NCBI GenBank assembly: GCA_021029095.1
Contig: JAJOHG010000208.1
Coordinates: 1 to 45,194, forward strand
Length of the DNA stretch: 45,194 nucleotides
From: Phellopilus nigrolimitatus
Lineage: Eukaryota > Basidiomycota > Agaricomycetes > Hymenochaetales > Hymenochaetaceae
Direction: 5' to 3'
This document shows, one piece after another, positions 10,997-24,290 of the stretch. The position numbers and the translations under genes are program-made. Numbering within the stretch: the first letter of the stretch is position 1; every line of letters starts with the position of its first letter. Under the pieces are notes generated by a model. That model was not told the origin of the DNA. It made no database searches and was given only the letters and a program-made list of their open reading frames with translations.

Positions 10997-12061
10997 CGAG
11001 CGCGCCGTTTATGAAGATTAAAAAAATGTAGGATTTTGGTGAAACTTGCAGTACAGATATTTATGTCAAGAAAAGAGTTATGGTTTACATGTAGCAGGAA
11101 GGCAAATAGTATGGTGAAACACAATACAGGAGGGGAAGCAGGCCGCGCTATCTACAGACCTATCGTGCGGCACGGGGTCAGAGTACGTGTACCGGATTAC
11201 GGCGCGTCCTCTGCGGTAGGCAGGAGCGGACAAGTACAAAGCGCGTAGCGGGGAAAAACGGCCTAGTGAAGTCATCCCAGGATGCAGAGACGACTTCGCC
11301 TTCAGTCCTGTCTCGTGTCTTGAATGCCGCGCTTTGGCAGACTTTACCAGATGGCGTTCTAGATCGACGACGTACAGTACTTATGCATGTAGACGCGAAT
11401 TTAGGGGCCAAGACAGAGCGCGTTGATGTTTCTGGGGGCGTGCAGTAAGCAACATACCACTATACATTCGCGTTTACGGCTCGCCGTATCTAATAACTGA
11501 ACTCCGAATCCCGAGAATCATGAGCCAGAACTCCAACTGCACTTCCAAAATCTCGCGACTTCGCGCAGTTCGAATTCGCCAGGCGGGAAGGTCTTCCTGT
11601 GCACGGCATACCGCCCATCAAGATAGGACTCCAGTTCTAGCTAGTATTATAGACACATATGCAACGCGAGTATGTCAAGCAGAAGGGGATGGCGAAGCCT
11701 AGTAGTGTAAGCGGCGGGGCACGGCCGCGAGTCGTCCGCCCGCCGCCCGCGTCGATCTCACCTTCCAGATGCGGCGACGCAAATCATTGGTATGGACTCA
11801 CGAGTATCTTCTACTGCGGCGACACGAGCTGCTGCTTTCTTGCAGCTCGTCAATATATTTATTGATTCTGAGCGTCTCGCATACTGCTGAGCAGATACCG
11901 TCTTTTCTCAAGCGAGGCAATCAAGACTCCAAGGACGCTCTACACGCGCTGCAATATTTACATCTGACACGGCGTCTGATGGCGCTTTAAAAAGCGCTCA
12001 ATCATCTTCAAGATGCCCCTCTCCCTCCACTCCTCGCAGACACACACCCCGCTCCAACAAC
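10997..12061. other. Intergenic region, no gene seen
   Basis: About 1.06 kb between the carboxylesterase stop and the next start. It holds only short open frames without recognisable protein or splice structure. The first part is probably 3' untranslated sequence and the last part the promoter of the downstream hydrolase. No RNA gene was recognised. Confidence 0.5.
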
Positions 12062-13499
12062 ATGCAGCACGCGCAGATCGACAGCAGCGGCACCACGTTC
12101 GCATACCTCGACTCCGGCGCGCCGCCAGGCGACGCCGCATACACGACGCTCGTCTGCGTGCACGGCCACTCCTACCACGCCCGTGAGTGCCCGCCCCCGC
12201 TTCCCGCACGCGCCGCGCTCAGCCGCCCGCGCGCGCGCACACAGAAAGCTTCGCGCGCCTCGCGCCACGCGCGGCCACACACGGGCTGCGCGTCATCGCG
12301 CTCAACCGGCGGGACTACGCCGGCTCGACGCCGCTCGCACCGGCGGAGCTCGCGGTGCTCCGCGGGCCGGACCCCGCGCCGTTCCTGCGCGCGCGCGGCC
12401 TCGAGCTCGCGCGCTTCCTCGCGTGGGTCGTCGCGGAGAAGCGCATCCCCCCCGCGCGCGCGGCCGACGGCGGCGCGGGTGGCGGCGGGCTCGCGCTGCT
12501 CGGCTGGTCGCTGGGGAACGTCACGACGCTCGCGTTCCTCGGGCACCTGCGGACGTATCCCCGCGCGCTCGTCGACGCGCTCGAGCCGTACCTGCGCACG
12601 TTCTTCCTGTACGGTCAGTGACCCGTCCACGCTCGCTCCGCCCATGCGCGCGCTTTTCTCACCCCATGTGTGTCTTTCACCCTATGTGTGTCTTGTTGCA
12701 GAGCTGCCCGACAACACCCTCGGCCACCCGCCGCCCGCGGGCGGCTACCACCCCCTCGACGACACGTCCGTCCCCGCGCGCCTGCGCGGGCTCCACCTCG
12801 GGCGGTGGGTCTCGTCGTACTACGTACACCCCGCATACGCGCCCGGCGCCGCCGCAGCGCGCACGGTCTCCGCGCTGCAGGTGCGCGCGCCGGCGGCGCC
12901 GGACCGCGCGTGCACGCTCGACACGCTCTCCCCGAAGGACCTGCTCGCGTGCGTGGACGCGGCGCCGGGCGAGCGCTCGGAGCGGGCGTTCTGGCGCCTG
13001 CCGCTGCCCGTGCTGCGCGCGCAGACGCGCGGGGCGCTGCTTCTCGATGATGATGCGGGGGCACCGGGTACGAGCGGCGATGGCGGCGACAGTGACGGGA
13101 GCGGTGGCGCGGCGGCTGCGTTGGGCGACGACGGGGAGGCACTGCTGCCCGCGCTCAGGCTGTGCGCCGTGTACGGCTGCGCGTCGCCGTGGACCGTGCA
13201 GTGGGAGACGTGGGCGCTCGAGGCGGACTGCGCGCGGTGGCGCGCGGAGGGGCGGCGCGTGCGCCCCGTCGCGTTCGTCCCGGTGGATGGCGCGAACCAC
13301 TTTGTGCGTTTTTCCGTATTCCTTTTTTTTTTCTTTTTCTTTCTTTCTTTTTCTTTCGCTCGCTTTTTGGGGAGGCGGCTGACGGTGCACGGTTTTGCAG
13401 CTGCACTGGGAGGACGCGGAGACGTTTGTGCGGATATGCGCGGAGGGCATTCGAGTACAGCCAACAGTGTTTAATCGTACGCGGTCGTCAAGCCATTAG
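12062..13499 (+). CDS. Alpha/beta hydrolase fold protein
   Basis: Probable esterase/epoxide-hydrolase-like enzyme of the alpha/beta hydrolase superfamily; substrate unknown. Exons 12062-12182, 12245-12613, 12702-13303, 13401-13499 join in phase to 396 residues. Landmarks: strand and oxyanion loop TLVCVHGHSYHA (about 30-40), the typical LNRRDYAGSTP segment, nucleophile elbow GWSLG (Ser about 129), and GANHF near the C-terminus as the catalytic-His candidate. A low-complexity acidic Gly/Ser/Asp insert (GDGGDSDGSGG) lies late in exon 3. There is no signal peptide, so it is likely cytosolic. The last intron (13304-13400) contains a long T/TTTC-rich stretch. The gene lies in the same orientation as the carboxylesterase, but with 1 kb between them I infer independent transcription. 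Confidence 0.85.
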
Positions 13500-13694
13500 G
13501 GCATTATATGTACATGTACATGCATATCGTCGCGGACATGTCTATCAATTATTACAGCGCGAAGGCATAAATTCGAGTCAGAGCGAGTTGCAAAATAAAA
13601 ATAAAATCGTAATCGTGTTGCCGTGCGGCCGCATGGAGATACATTTGCCAGCAGGACGCACAACAGTCATCAATGCTCGCGCCGCCGATAGTTC

Positions 13695-15218
13695 CTAGTC
13701 GGTCGGCGCCGCTTGCGCCTGGACCTCCAGCCGAAACGCATGCAGCGCGCCCTCGAACGCGTGCAGCGCCGCGCGGACCACGCGGCGGTCCCGCCGGACC
13801 GCAGCGCGCAGCGCGCGCACGCCGTCCGACATCTGCGCGGCGTCACCACTCCCAAGCGCGGCATACCCTGCAAACGCGCGTGCGTGCGGCCCCGTGAGTG
13901 TGTGTGTGTGTGTGCGTGCAGGCACGGAAGAAAGAAGGCGGCGCCACTTACCGCTGCTGCTGCCCCCGGAACGGGAGCGCCGCGCGCCGAGCGGGAGCGG
14001 CCGCGCGCAGCCCGGGAGGCACGTCCCGACGACGAACCGCGGGAGGTCGCCCACGGCGCCCCCGACGCGCGCGAGAAAGCCGCGCGGCGCCGCCGCCGCG
14101 TGCTCCGTGCGCGCGAGGAGGCGCACGAGGCGGTCGAGGTGTCCCAGCATGGCCGTCGCGCCGCGCGCGAGGCGGCGGACCTCGCTGAGGACGCGGGCCG
14201 CCGCCGCCGCGCCGGCGCCGGCGTCCGCGCGGCAGAGCGCGAGGAGGACCTGCGCCGCGGCGCGCGCCTGCCGGGCGGCCGCGTGCAGCGCGTCGAGGAG
14301 CTCCGTCGCCTCGCGCTCGCGCGTGCTGGGCTTCTCGGTCGTGCGTGCGCTGTGCAGTAAATAGTCAGAACACATAACATCATATACATATGCACCCGGT
14401 ACGTACCGGTAGACCGCGTCCGCCCAGCCGGAGACGATGTCGGCGCACACGTTCATGTCGTCGACGGCGCGCACGAGCGCGGCGCAGCGGATGCGCGCGC
14501 CGCGCCGGCGGCTCGGCATCTCGGAGTGGCGCGAAGAGGGAGAGCTGCCTGAGCTCCCGGAGCTCCCGCGCGACGCGCCCCGGCTCGTCGGGGGGCCGTA
14601 GAGGCACGACGCGCACCCGTCGGTGCTCGCGCACGACGAGCCGGCCGCAGGCAGGGGCAGGCGCGCCGGGAAGGGCATCGCGTGCGCGGGGGAGGCGGCG
14701 CGCGCGTACGGCGCGCGTACGGGCGCCGCGGGGACGTGCGGGGTGGGGAACGGAATTGGCGCGGTCTGTGGGGTGGAGAACGGCAGAGGCGGAGCCTGCG
14801 GCGCGGGGTACAGCGTGGGCGTGGGGAATGCCATTGGCGGCGGTGGCGGCGGCGCGGCGTAGACGGGTGAGAGGCGAGGGGCGGGGGGTGCGGGGCGGGG
14901 CGAGGGGAAGGCGGGTGCGGGGCGGGGCGAGGGGAAGGCAGGTGGGTGCGGGGCCCGCGGAGACGCCGTCCCAGAGCTGCTACCGCCGGGTCTCCAATAG
15001 TAATAGCCGCCGTCGTCCGGTCTCCGCGCCGCGGCAATGGCGTAGCCCGCAGGAGGGCCGTACGCGTGCGCGCGCACGGGGGGCGCCGTGCGGTACTGTT
15101 GCTGGTGCTGGCGCACGCGCTGGGCGCGCGCGAGCTCGCCGTACACCTCCTGCTTGAGCTCGTGGATGTAGCGCGCCATGCGGCTCGCGGGCGCGGCGGG
15201 CGCAGGGTGGAACGCCAT
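13695..15218 (-). CDS. Proline-rich protein with helical C-terminal domain, paralogue 1
   Basis: No named family. Exons (minus) 15218-14407, 14349-13952, 13867-13695 join to 460 residues. The N-terminal half is disordered: a short helix with ARYIHELKQEVYGELARAQR, then Pro/Ala repeats (tandem FPSPRPAPA units, PPPPPPMAFPTPT) and a Ser-rich stretch with a possible Cys pair (DGCASCLYG). The C-terminal half is predicted helical: CAALVRAVDDMNVCADIVSG, long Ala/Leu/Arg helices, and a terminal helix ALHAFEGALHAFRLEVQ. A second member lies at 34456-35976, with the matching segment CDYLVKAVNEMALCKDIFSK, the same three-exon layout and similar length (456 residues). The second intron contains a GT repeat near 13896. 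It is divergently transcribed from SEH1. The function is unknown; the structure hints at a coiled-coil scaffold, which is inference. Confidence 0.72.
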   Translation of the reverse strand: MAFHPAPAAPASRMARYIHELKQEVYGELARAQRVRQHQQQYRTAPPVRAHAYGPPAGYAIAAARRPDDGGYYYWRPGGSSSGTASPRAPHPPAFPSPRPAPAFPSPRPAPPAPRLSPVYAAPPPPPPMAFPTPTLYPAPQAPPLPFSTPQTAPIPFPTPHVPAAPVRAPYARAASPAHAMPFPARLPLPAAGSSCASTDGCASCLYGPPTSRGASRGSSGSSGSSPSSRHSEMPSRRRGARIRCAALVRAVDDMNVCADIVSGWADAVYRYVPGAYVYDVMCSDYLLHSARTTEKPSTREREATELLDALHAAARQARAAAQVLLALCRADAGAGAAAAARVLSEVRRLARGATAMLGHLDRLVRLLARTEHAAAAPRGFLARVGGAVGDLPRFVVGTCLPGCARPLPLGARRSRSGGSSSGKWRRLLSSVPARTHTHTLTGPHARAFAGYAALGSGDAAQMSDGVRALRAAVRRDRRVVRAALHAFEGALHAFRLEVQAQAAPTD

Positions 15219-15676
15219 GGGGAAGTGGGGGTGTGGGTGGGGTGCGCCATCTTTGTGGGGTGCGCCGTTTTATGCGACGAGGCGGGGTTGGAGGTGCGCG
15301 GGCCTTGGAGACAAGGACGCGAGGGGGCGTGTAGCGGCGGGTGCGGTTGCTGATGCGGGGACGCGCGACAATAGCAGACTTGTCGTTACTCGACATCTCT
15401 GAGTCTTGTACTCCTGGGGCGCCATCAGAGGTCCAACGTTTTTTGTTTTCCAGATGGTGAGAGTGTACAACGCGCGGTAGTACAAAAGAAACCTGGAAAT
15501 CTGAAGAGATTGAATGAGAAGCTGTAAAAACAAAAACGGTTGCCATAAAAGGACCGGTCCGGAAAGCTAGTCCGTGCATTCGTCAAAACAGGTCTTTCCT
15601 GCGACACGTGCAGGCGCGTACCGACGTTCAACTGCGCTCACCAGCTGCCGGCCTCTGCCCTCCCTACCGCAACACC
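15219..15676. promoter_or_regulatory. Divergent promoter region between the proline-rich gene and SEH1
   Basis: 458 bp between two start codons pointing away from each other. It must hold both promoters. Pyrimidine-rich stretches precede SEH1, but I see no clear TATA box for either gene. Confidence 0.5.
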
Positions 15677-17501
15677 ATGATCCAAACCGCGCTCATCCAG
15701 GGCGCGCACGACGACCTCGTCACGGACGCGTGCTACGACATGTACGGCCTGTGCCTCGCGACGTGCGGGCTCGACCAGAGGTCCGTCCAGACATGCCCCC
15801 CCTTCGCTCTCCCAAAGTCTTCATCAATACTATTTTATTCGCAGAATAAAAATCTGGACCCTCGACGAGGCCTCGGGCGACTGGGGCCTCGACGACGACT
15901 GGAAGGTGCGCCGCTCGTCTGCCTACTCTACTCTATCTTATATTATATTATACGTTCCGAACACGCACGTCCCGACAGGCCCACGACGCCGCGCCAACGA
16001 AGCTCGCGTGGGCGCACCCCGCGTTCGGCGCCATCCTCGCGTCCGCGTCGCTCGACCGCACGGTCAAGATCTGGGAGCAGGTGCTCGCCGACGCCGCCGA
16101 GCCCGGCGCGCCCGCCGGCGCGCCGCACTGGGTCGAGCGCGCCGTGCTCCTCGAGGCGCGCGGCAGCGTGCGCGCCGTCGAGTTCGCGCCGCACCACTTC
16201 GGGCTCAAGCTCGTGCGTCCCCTCCCTTTCCCCTTCCCCCCGTTCAACAGCCAACAGATATGCATGCTGACCGCCCATATTATTACCGCCAGGCGGCGGT
16301 CTCGGCGGACAACCACCTGCGCGTGTACGAGTGCCTCGAGCAGCCCGCGCGCGCGGCGTGGGAGCTCGCGGACGAGGTCGACGTGCCCGCGCTGCCCGCG
16401 CGCGCGGCGCGCGGCCCGGCGTCGCTCGCGGGCACGCTCGCGGCGAGCACGCCGACGCGCGCCGGGGGCGGCGGCGGCGGCGCGGGGCTCGACGGCGCGA
16501 GCGTCGCGGGGCTCCTGCAGGCAGCGGCGGCGGCGCAGCAGCCCGCGGCGGGGCGCCCCGGGCTCGGCGCGCGCGAGGCGGATGGGGGTTGGTGCGTGAG
16601 CTGGTGCCGCGAGCGCTACTGGGGCGAGGTGCTCGCGGTCGGGTGCGGCGTCGGCGGCGTCGTGAAGGTGCGTTCGCGTGCTCTTTCTTTTCTTCTTCCT
16701 AGCTGAATTACGCATGCATGTGGTCTATTTATTATTTATTCTTATTATTTTTCGTGCGCAGATCATACAGTTCTCCGCGCCCCGCCGCGCGCAGACGCTG
16801 CTCTCGCTCTCGCCCGCGCCCGCGGTGCCGTCCGCGGCGGCGCCCGCGATGGGCGGGGCGCGGCGGGGGCGCGGGGGCGGGGCGCATGCCGGGCGGGTAC
16901 TCTGCCGCGGCGGGCGGGAGCGGCGGCGGGGAGGCGGCGTACGCGGTGACGAGCGTCGCGTGGGCGCCGAGCTGCGGGCGGTCGTTTCCACCTCGTTGCG
17001 ACGGGCTCGCGCGACGGGCACGTGCGGGTATGGAAGGTGCGCCCGCCGCCGCTGGCGCCAGCGGGCGGTGACGACGACGAGCGGGACGGGGGCGTGGGGA
17101 GCGACGAGCAGTGGAGCGCGGGCCTGGTGGCGGAGTTTGACGACCACAAGTTGCGTACTTCGCCTGCGTTTTCTTTTTTCTCTCGAATTGGGGAGGACTG
17201 ACTGGGGTGCACACAGGTCGAGCGTGGGGCGCGTGGAATGGAACGTCACCGGGTGCGTTGCTGCTTTCTAATAAAAACAGACAAACAAACGAGCAGTCTT
17301 ATTTATTTATTGTGTTTGGGGAACAGGACGGTGCTGTCGTCATCCGGGAACGACGGGCGGGTGCGGCTGTGGAAGCAGACGGTGGGCGGGGTGTGGCGGA
17401 CCGCGGGGCACATCAGCGTGGAGCAGGCGGCGGAGCAGCGGCCGCAGCCGCCCGCGCGGGACGTCGAGATGGACGAGAGCGCGGACGCGGCAGCGGATTG
17501 A
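15677..17501 (+). CDS. SEH1: Nucleoporin SEH1, WD40 protein, with apparent frameshifts
   Basis: SEH1 is a WD40 subunit of the Y-shaped (Nup84/Nup107) nuclear pore complex and of the SEA/GATOR2 complex. Exons 15677-15780, 15845-15905, 15979-16212, 16293-16667, 16762-17149, 17217-17252, 17327-17501. Family hallmarks: GAHDDLVTDACYDMYGLCLA, RIKIWTLDE, DWKAHDAAPTKLAWAHPAFG, LASASLDRTVKIWE, GSVRAVEFAPHHFGLKL, ADNHLRVYECLE, VTSVAWAPSCGRS, ATGSRDGHVRVWK, AEFDDHK, RVEWNVTGTVLSSSGNDGRV. In exon 5 the frame must change twice: once in G-rich sequence around 16850-16890, and once near 16985, where TTTCC would need to be TTCC for HLVATGSRDG to follow SCGRSF. Sequencing error in GC-rich homopolymers is likely; a real lesion or an unseen GC-rich intron are alternatives. 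A Gly/Ala-rich insert (near 16455-16560) is unusual for the family. Confidence 0.85.
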
Positions 17502-18154
17502 TCGAGTGTATATTATTATCGCCCGCTTGTGTATTCTTTGTGTTGTTGCTTATCCTTATCTTTTGCGCCAACGCTCCTTGGGGCGTGGAGCGCGGCCGAA
17601 CGTCTAGACGGCAACGTTCTCCATTTTGCATTCATTCGCACATGTAATTTCAAATGTACGTAGTTTTCTGGGAGGGCGCTGGTGCGGGCGGTGCACTGAA
17701 AGGAAGCGGGGGGACGGAAGAACAGCGGTTTTGTGCGGGCTGCGGGCTCTACACGGGCGAAGAAGAAAAAATAAAATCGGATTTGTTTATCAGATTAGAT
17801 AAGTGTCCGGGATGTTACTGGCCGGGCGGTCGTTCGGGTGTTCGGGTCCGCGTCGCTCAGCGCTCGTCCGTCGTCCCGACGGCCTGAAAGACACGCCCAC
17901 GGTCTCGGCAACCGCAGCGGCAGCGAATTCCGTCTCGGCCGAGAGCGCGGTTCGCCCGAACGGAGAGGGAAGGGACGCATACAGTCATCCTCAGTGCGCA
18001 CCGGGAGCTGCAGTCCATGAAATTTTCGCTTTTATTTTTATCGTTATTTTTATTATTATTATTTATTTTCGCGGAACGCATTTAGCTACAGCCCGCGCTG
18101 CTCCAACTCCCTCCTCTCTATCTCTCTATCCCCACACACGCCCCGTCATCAGCC
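17502..18154. other. SEH1 3' region and GDH promoter; no gene seen
   Basis: 653 bp. A T/ATT-rich stretch at about 18021-18068 and CT-rich DNA just before the ATG at 18155 are typical of a highly expressed fungal gene promoter. No open frame is supported. Confidence 0.5.
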
Positions 18155-19945
<1,791 letters not shown>

Positions 19946-20306
19946 GCGCGCTCTTGCAGCGTTTTGGTGTGCGACGCGGCGCGCGGTGGGGTGCGGGGTG
20001 GGGTGGGAGGCTTTAAGTTTTAGATGCGCGGACGGACGGCGGCAGCCCGGCCGCTTATACATGTATACTAGTGCTACTAGTAGTAGGCCCTTTTCTTTCT
20101 ACATACTTTACATATTCGCTGCGCGTGATACCGTTGTATTGCCCCAACATGCTAGTGCTTCCACCTTCTACAGTATGTTGTATTGTACTAATACAGAGGT
20201 ACTCCTGGCTCGTGCTGCCGCGATAGGTCTGCAGCTAGCGCGGCCTGCCTCCCCTCCTTGCTTTGCCGCTGCGTTCGTCCAGCCCGTTCCGGGCTCGTAC
20301 CGACCG
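19946..20306. other. GDH 3' region before the right cassette
   Basis: 361 bp of non-coding sequence between the GDH stop and the point where similarity to the left cassette begins. No gene or clear signal is seen. Confidence 0.5.
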
Positions 20307-20645
20307 TGCATCGTGTGCTTTGCGACGCTATTTCCCCCGTCTCTTTCGCGCGAGCTGTGTGCTCGCTAGACTGCTTATGGCCGCGTGATAAAAACGAATC
20401 GCGCGACTGTGCGGGACATTGACGTTGGGGGGCATCCAGCGACGTTCCTGGTTGCCACGGTGTCGCAGTCTCTAGAGGTCGGAACGGGCAAGTGGCGTAA
20501 TTACTTCCGTCTCCCAGGCGGTTTAGACCGGCCAATTAGTGGCTTGTTTGCTGCAGAACTGGCTGGCCCCCTTTTGACAAGGAGCACCTCCGACGGACAA
20601 ACATTTGCGCAGCATGACCTACTTTGACGACTAGAGGTTATAACA

Positions 20646-21425
20646 TGCAAAGTGTTGCTCTCTACTCACATAGTGATAGTACCGGAGGTTCGGCTCGGGG
20701 TAGAGGTAGGTCCCTGGCCTTGCAAATATATTCGATTACACATTCAGCAAAGTGCATTGTATCTCGATATGCTCATGGTCCCTTGCGTCATCTCTCAACG
20801 GCCTTCAATGCTACGTATATAAGACGGTCATATCGAGTACGATAATGCTCATAAGCTTCTAAAAGATTCAGATTCGATCACTATTAGAAGCACAATTTCT
20901 CCCAATGGCACAAATTACCGATACTCGATCCAGTAAAAGCTTTGAGGTCCTCGGAAAGGAACACCTTGAAGGTGAGTTTTCAGTGTTTCCTTTAAAGCAG
21001 CAGTTTCTCATCAAAGGCGGGAAAATCGAACACATCAGACTGTTTTGCCTTGAAAAATTGTGCGTATTCTGCCATTTGTCTCGAAATTACTGCAAAATGC
21101 TGATGGCACAGCTTATCCGTCTACCACTGCCAGACTGGTATGAGGAATCCAAAGGTGAAGTGTATATCTCATATGAAGGCAGACTCAACACCACGACTCT
21201 GAGAGGTATGCACAATTCATTCGTCTACATCTGTTCTGTCGGACGAGTATTGATCATGGCATGAATATAGCAAATTATAAAAAAGGGAACAACGCGCCGA
21301 AAGTTCTTTGCAAGTGTACATACAAAGAAGATGGCTCCAAAGAAGAAAAGAAAGTATTGGCTGCCATGCACGAAAAAATCAAGGAAAAGTACAGCCAGGA
21401 GTCAGGATCATGTTCGATGATCTGA
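20646..21425 (+). pseudogene. Cassette protein A, right copy (damaged)
   Basis: Equivalent of the minus-strand gene at 6838-7535. The last three exons have conserved lengths and open frames: 21004-21059 (56 nt), 21134-21205 (72 nt), 21271-21425 (ends in TGA). Pieces: KAGKSNTSDCFALKNYWYEE, KGEVYISYEG and a longer charged tail ending SGSCSMI. Upstream, the acceptor used in the left copy (CTTCAG) is CTTCAA here, and the following exon has two extra bases (GTCATATCGAG against GTCATCGAG), which shifts the frame. I therefore call it a probable pseudogene, though a later start could still express the C-terminal part. The 5' limit is approximate. Confidence 0.55.
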
Positions 21426-21648
21426 GATTAGGGCAGTGATACGACAGTCTTGCTTCCTACTGGCAGTAATAGATAATAAACTGTGTTGCACCTCCTTCGG
21501 GAGGCAAGTATATCGCATATAAAGGAGCATGTTTAGATGAGCAAATGCGAGTTCATAACGGGAAATGCACCAGGCTGGATCAACGCATCTACGAATATCT
21601 CTTCTATATATTCACCATGCACTAGTTTTAGGGTGTAGAATAAGGTCG

Positions 21649-21867
21649 ATGGACCACGTTGAACTTCCTCGGGCTCTGATTACGCAAGCACAAGACAAGC
21701 CACTTCTTCGTGATTGGCTGGACAGTGTCGATCTCCGGACAACTACGTCGTGCTTGTGGCTTGATCTTTGTCTCGTCGAGTCTTATTCCAAAGTAGAATA
21801 TAATGCTTGTCGAGCATGTACTGCTGTTCTCATAACTACTGGCAGTGATCGTTACGCACAACGTTGA
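21649..21867 (+). pseudogene. Cassette protein B, right copy (hydrophobic segment lost)
   Basis: Begins MDHVELPRALITQAQDKPLL and RDWLDSVDLRT like the left copy, then runs into an insertion of roughly 80 bp. The left hydrophobic C-terminus is replaced by a Cys/Ser/Leu-rich stretch ending SDRYAQR. Upstream of the ATG the frame is shifted relative to the left copy. It is probably not functional as a tail-anchored protein. Confidence 0.5.
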
Positions 21868-22335
21868 AGGAAAATAAGGGCCAGCTCAATTAATGATGAA
21901 ATCCATAACTTGCCCAAGTTTCCACACATTCTGTGGGATCTAAGTTTATGTATAAGAACGGCAGCTCTCCTCATAGTGCTGTTCAATAACGATGGAAATG
22001 CTGACTGTATACAGATTTTAAATCAAAAAATGGCACCCTCTGATGTCTTGTGAGAGTATTTGTTTTTAAGATTACATCTCGGCTATACGAGGCACAATTA
22101 TGAGCTGGAAGGGTTTATATAACTAGGTCTCTGCAAGGTGCCGTATACTGGTACGTTTAGATTGATACGGTCCGTATTTTATGTTTTCATGGGCAGTACG
22201 GTAGTGATGCCGTCGTACTACGGATTACACATGTACTCGTGCTTACCAAATGTATTCGGCGATTTCCATTCCTTAGAGCTGGTGTGCCCGTACAAATTCT
22301 GCCGTTTCTCGGTGCGGCTCTTGAACCCGCGTAGT

Positions 22336-22361
22336 CCCCCCCCCCCCCCCCCCCCCCCCCC
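22336..22361 (+). repeat. 26-nt poly-C run
   Basis: Uninterrupted run of 26 C in the right cassette, absent at the matching place on the left. Such a run is unstable and its length may be wrong in the assembly. Confidence 0.9.
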
Positions 22362-23233
22362 TCTGCGCATCTCCATGTGGGTTCACGCAGGCGGACGTCC
22401 GTCACGTCGTGGACATACGCATTACGATGCGGGCACACGTCGGAGGCGCGCACGTCGCGCAGCCTGTGCGATGCGGCACAAGAGCTGGCGGCAGAATCCA
22501 ACGCCGCCCTCTCTCTGACGCCTAATGAACGTCATCAGCAGCCGATTCTTTCACCCTCTCGTTGACTCTCCCGAAATGAAGGGGATGTCGACCCGCCAAC
22601 CTCAACCATCGATTGACGCTTTTAATCATCATAGGGCTAGGGCTACTTTTGCCTTCGTCCACTGTACACAATATGATTTACCACATCTGAATTTTAAATA
22701 CAGCATTTTTTCGAACACATTGACTTTTTTTCACGCAATTGGTTTATGCAATACTACTTAACATTGAGGGCCGGGGATAGTGCAAAGTACCACTAGCATT
22801 TGTAACGGTCGCAATGCTGCGCGACCCGCAAGAGGGAAGAGCCCGTTGCAAATTAGCCGTGCATTAGTGCCGGCGACCACAAGAAGGAAGTCGCTTCAGT
22901 GGTATTGCGGCGTTTGAACTAATGACTACGATAGCATTGTATCTATCTATGCCATGTGTCTCTTTTCGACTTTTCGAACCCTCTGACAATCGGCGTATAA
23001 GTCCGTACATTTCGATATAGTGTCGATTTTTTTTTCAGTATCGTTAAAACGCGGAAATTGTTTGATCCGCTAAAGTCATGATAATTGACCTACCGAAAGA
23101 GAGCAATCAAGAGCTTACAAACGGCAACCAAAGTCGTACGAGCAAAGTTACTACTTCTAAGAAATGATACTCGCGCTCCATAGTAATTTTCCTTTATCAC
23201 TATGTAGAAAAGCCAGAGTCGGCAAAGACTATA

Positions 23234-23240
23234 GGCAGAA
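23234..23240. repeat. Target-site duplication, left (GGCAGAA)
   Basis: GGCAGAA directly before the transposon, repeated at 31427-31433 directly after it. The empty site in the left cassette reads TAGGCAGCAAAACTAA on the minus strand (near 5330), with a single copy of the motif. Confidence 0.88.
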
Positions 23241-23490
23241 CACTTCAGGCACCCCCCTACAGTGGACCTATTAGGTAGGACCGACCCATATGAGGGTTCC
23301 TTCTAATAGGTCCTGCTTGGTTATGTGAGTCCCATGGCTGATGGGCATGCCCATATGCTTGGGCATGCCCAACTGTGGGGATCCCCGGGTGTATTTCAGG
23401 GTCTTTGGGAATGCCCATCCTTGGGGAATCCCATAACTTGTCACTGGCTGTCAGGGGGCCCTGGTATGGGAATTCCCAGATAGTTGGACC
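23241..23490 (+). repeat. Transposon terminal inverted repeat, left
   Basis: Matches the reverse complement of 31180-31426 at about 98% by eye. It contains several copies of the palindromic motif TGGGCATGCCCA and the related GGGAATGCCCA. Confidence 0.88.
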
Positions 23491-24001
23491 TAATTATACA
23501 AAATGTTTCCCTGTTGCATGCATTGTACTTAGCATTATATCAGTGCTGTAGTACTAATTATGGCCTGAGCCACTGTTTGAACTGGTTTGGGCTACATGGG
23601 GGTTGGCTTAAACAGGGTTGGATGCAGGTTGATTTAGGTCAGCCAGGGCATTAATACCTCTGATCCTTTCAGACCATGGTATATACTTATACATTATTTT
23701 GCGTACATATACCACACTGGATTAGGGTATTCTCGAGTGCAGGCATCCACAATGATGCTGTTTCTGGCTCTCAAAGCCATTCGGGAGGGCTTGCTAAGCT
23801 GTTCAATTGGCAGTAGTGATGGGCAGTGTGTACAAAGGGCAGGGACGTAATCAACACATGCTGAAGCCTTGCTAAGCTATTCAATCAATAGTAGTGATGG
23901 GTGGTGTGTACAAATTACAGGGACATATTCAATGTGGGCTGAGGCCTCACTCTTAGTAGGAATTCCTTGTTGAAGGGCAATGGTTGCAATACTCTATCCC
24001 C

Positions 24002-24290
24002 AGGTTTGGGCATTCTCAAGGATGGGCATCCCCAAGGTTGGGCATGCCCAAATGTGAGCATGTCCAAATATGGACGTGCCCCAAGGATGGGCATGCCCAA
24101 GAAGAATGGGCCAAGGATGATGGGCGTGCCCAAGGATGATGGGCATGCCCAAATGTGAGCATGTCCAAATATGGACATGCCCCAAGGATGGGCGTGCCCA
24201 AGAAGAATGGGCGTGCCCAAGGATGATGGGCATGCCCAAGAAGGATGGGTGTCCCCAAGGATGGGCATGCCCAAGCTTGGGAAATCCCAG
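24002..24290. repeat. Subterminal array of palindromic TGGGCATGCCCA units, left
   Basis: About a dozen units of GATGGGCATGCCCAAG and close variants (GGGCGTGCCC, GGACGTGCCCC), spaced mostly 18-30 bp. Each unit is itself a palindrome. Open frames through this array are artefacts of the repeat. Confidence 0.88.

Noticed and set aside
12172..13450. Long minus-strand and alternative plus-strand frames over the alpha/beta hydrolase
   Set aside because: Shadows of GC-rich codon bias; only the spliced plus-strand frame shows hydrolase motifs and consistent phases.
14390..15157. 255-codon plus-strand Arg-rich frame
   Set aside because: Antisense shadow of the proline-rich minus-strand gene, composed of Arg/Ala/Gly from GC-rich codons.
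20905..21264. Unspliced 119-codon frame beginning MAQITDTRSSKSFEVLGKEH in the right cassette
   Set aside because: The frame is not conserved in the third copy and breaks in the left copy (stop in the same frame). The alternative spliced frame (KAGKS..TSD) is conserved in all three.
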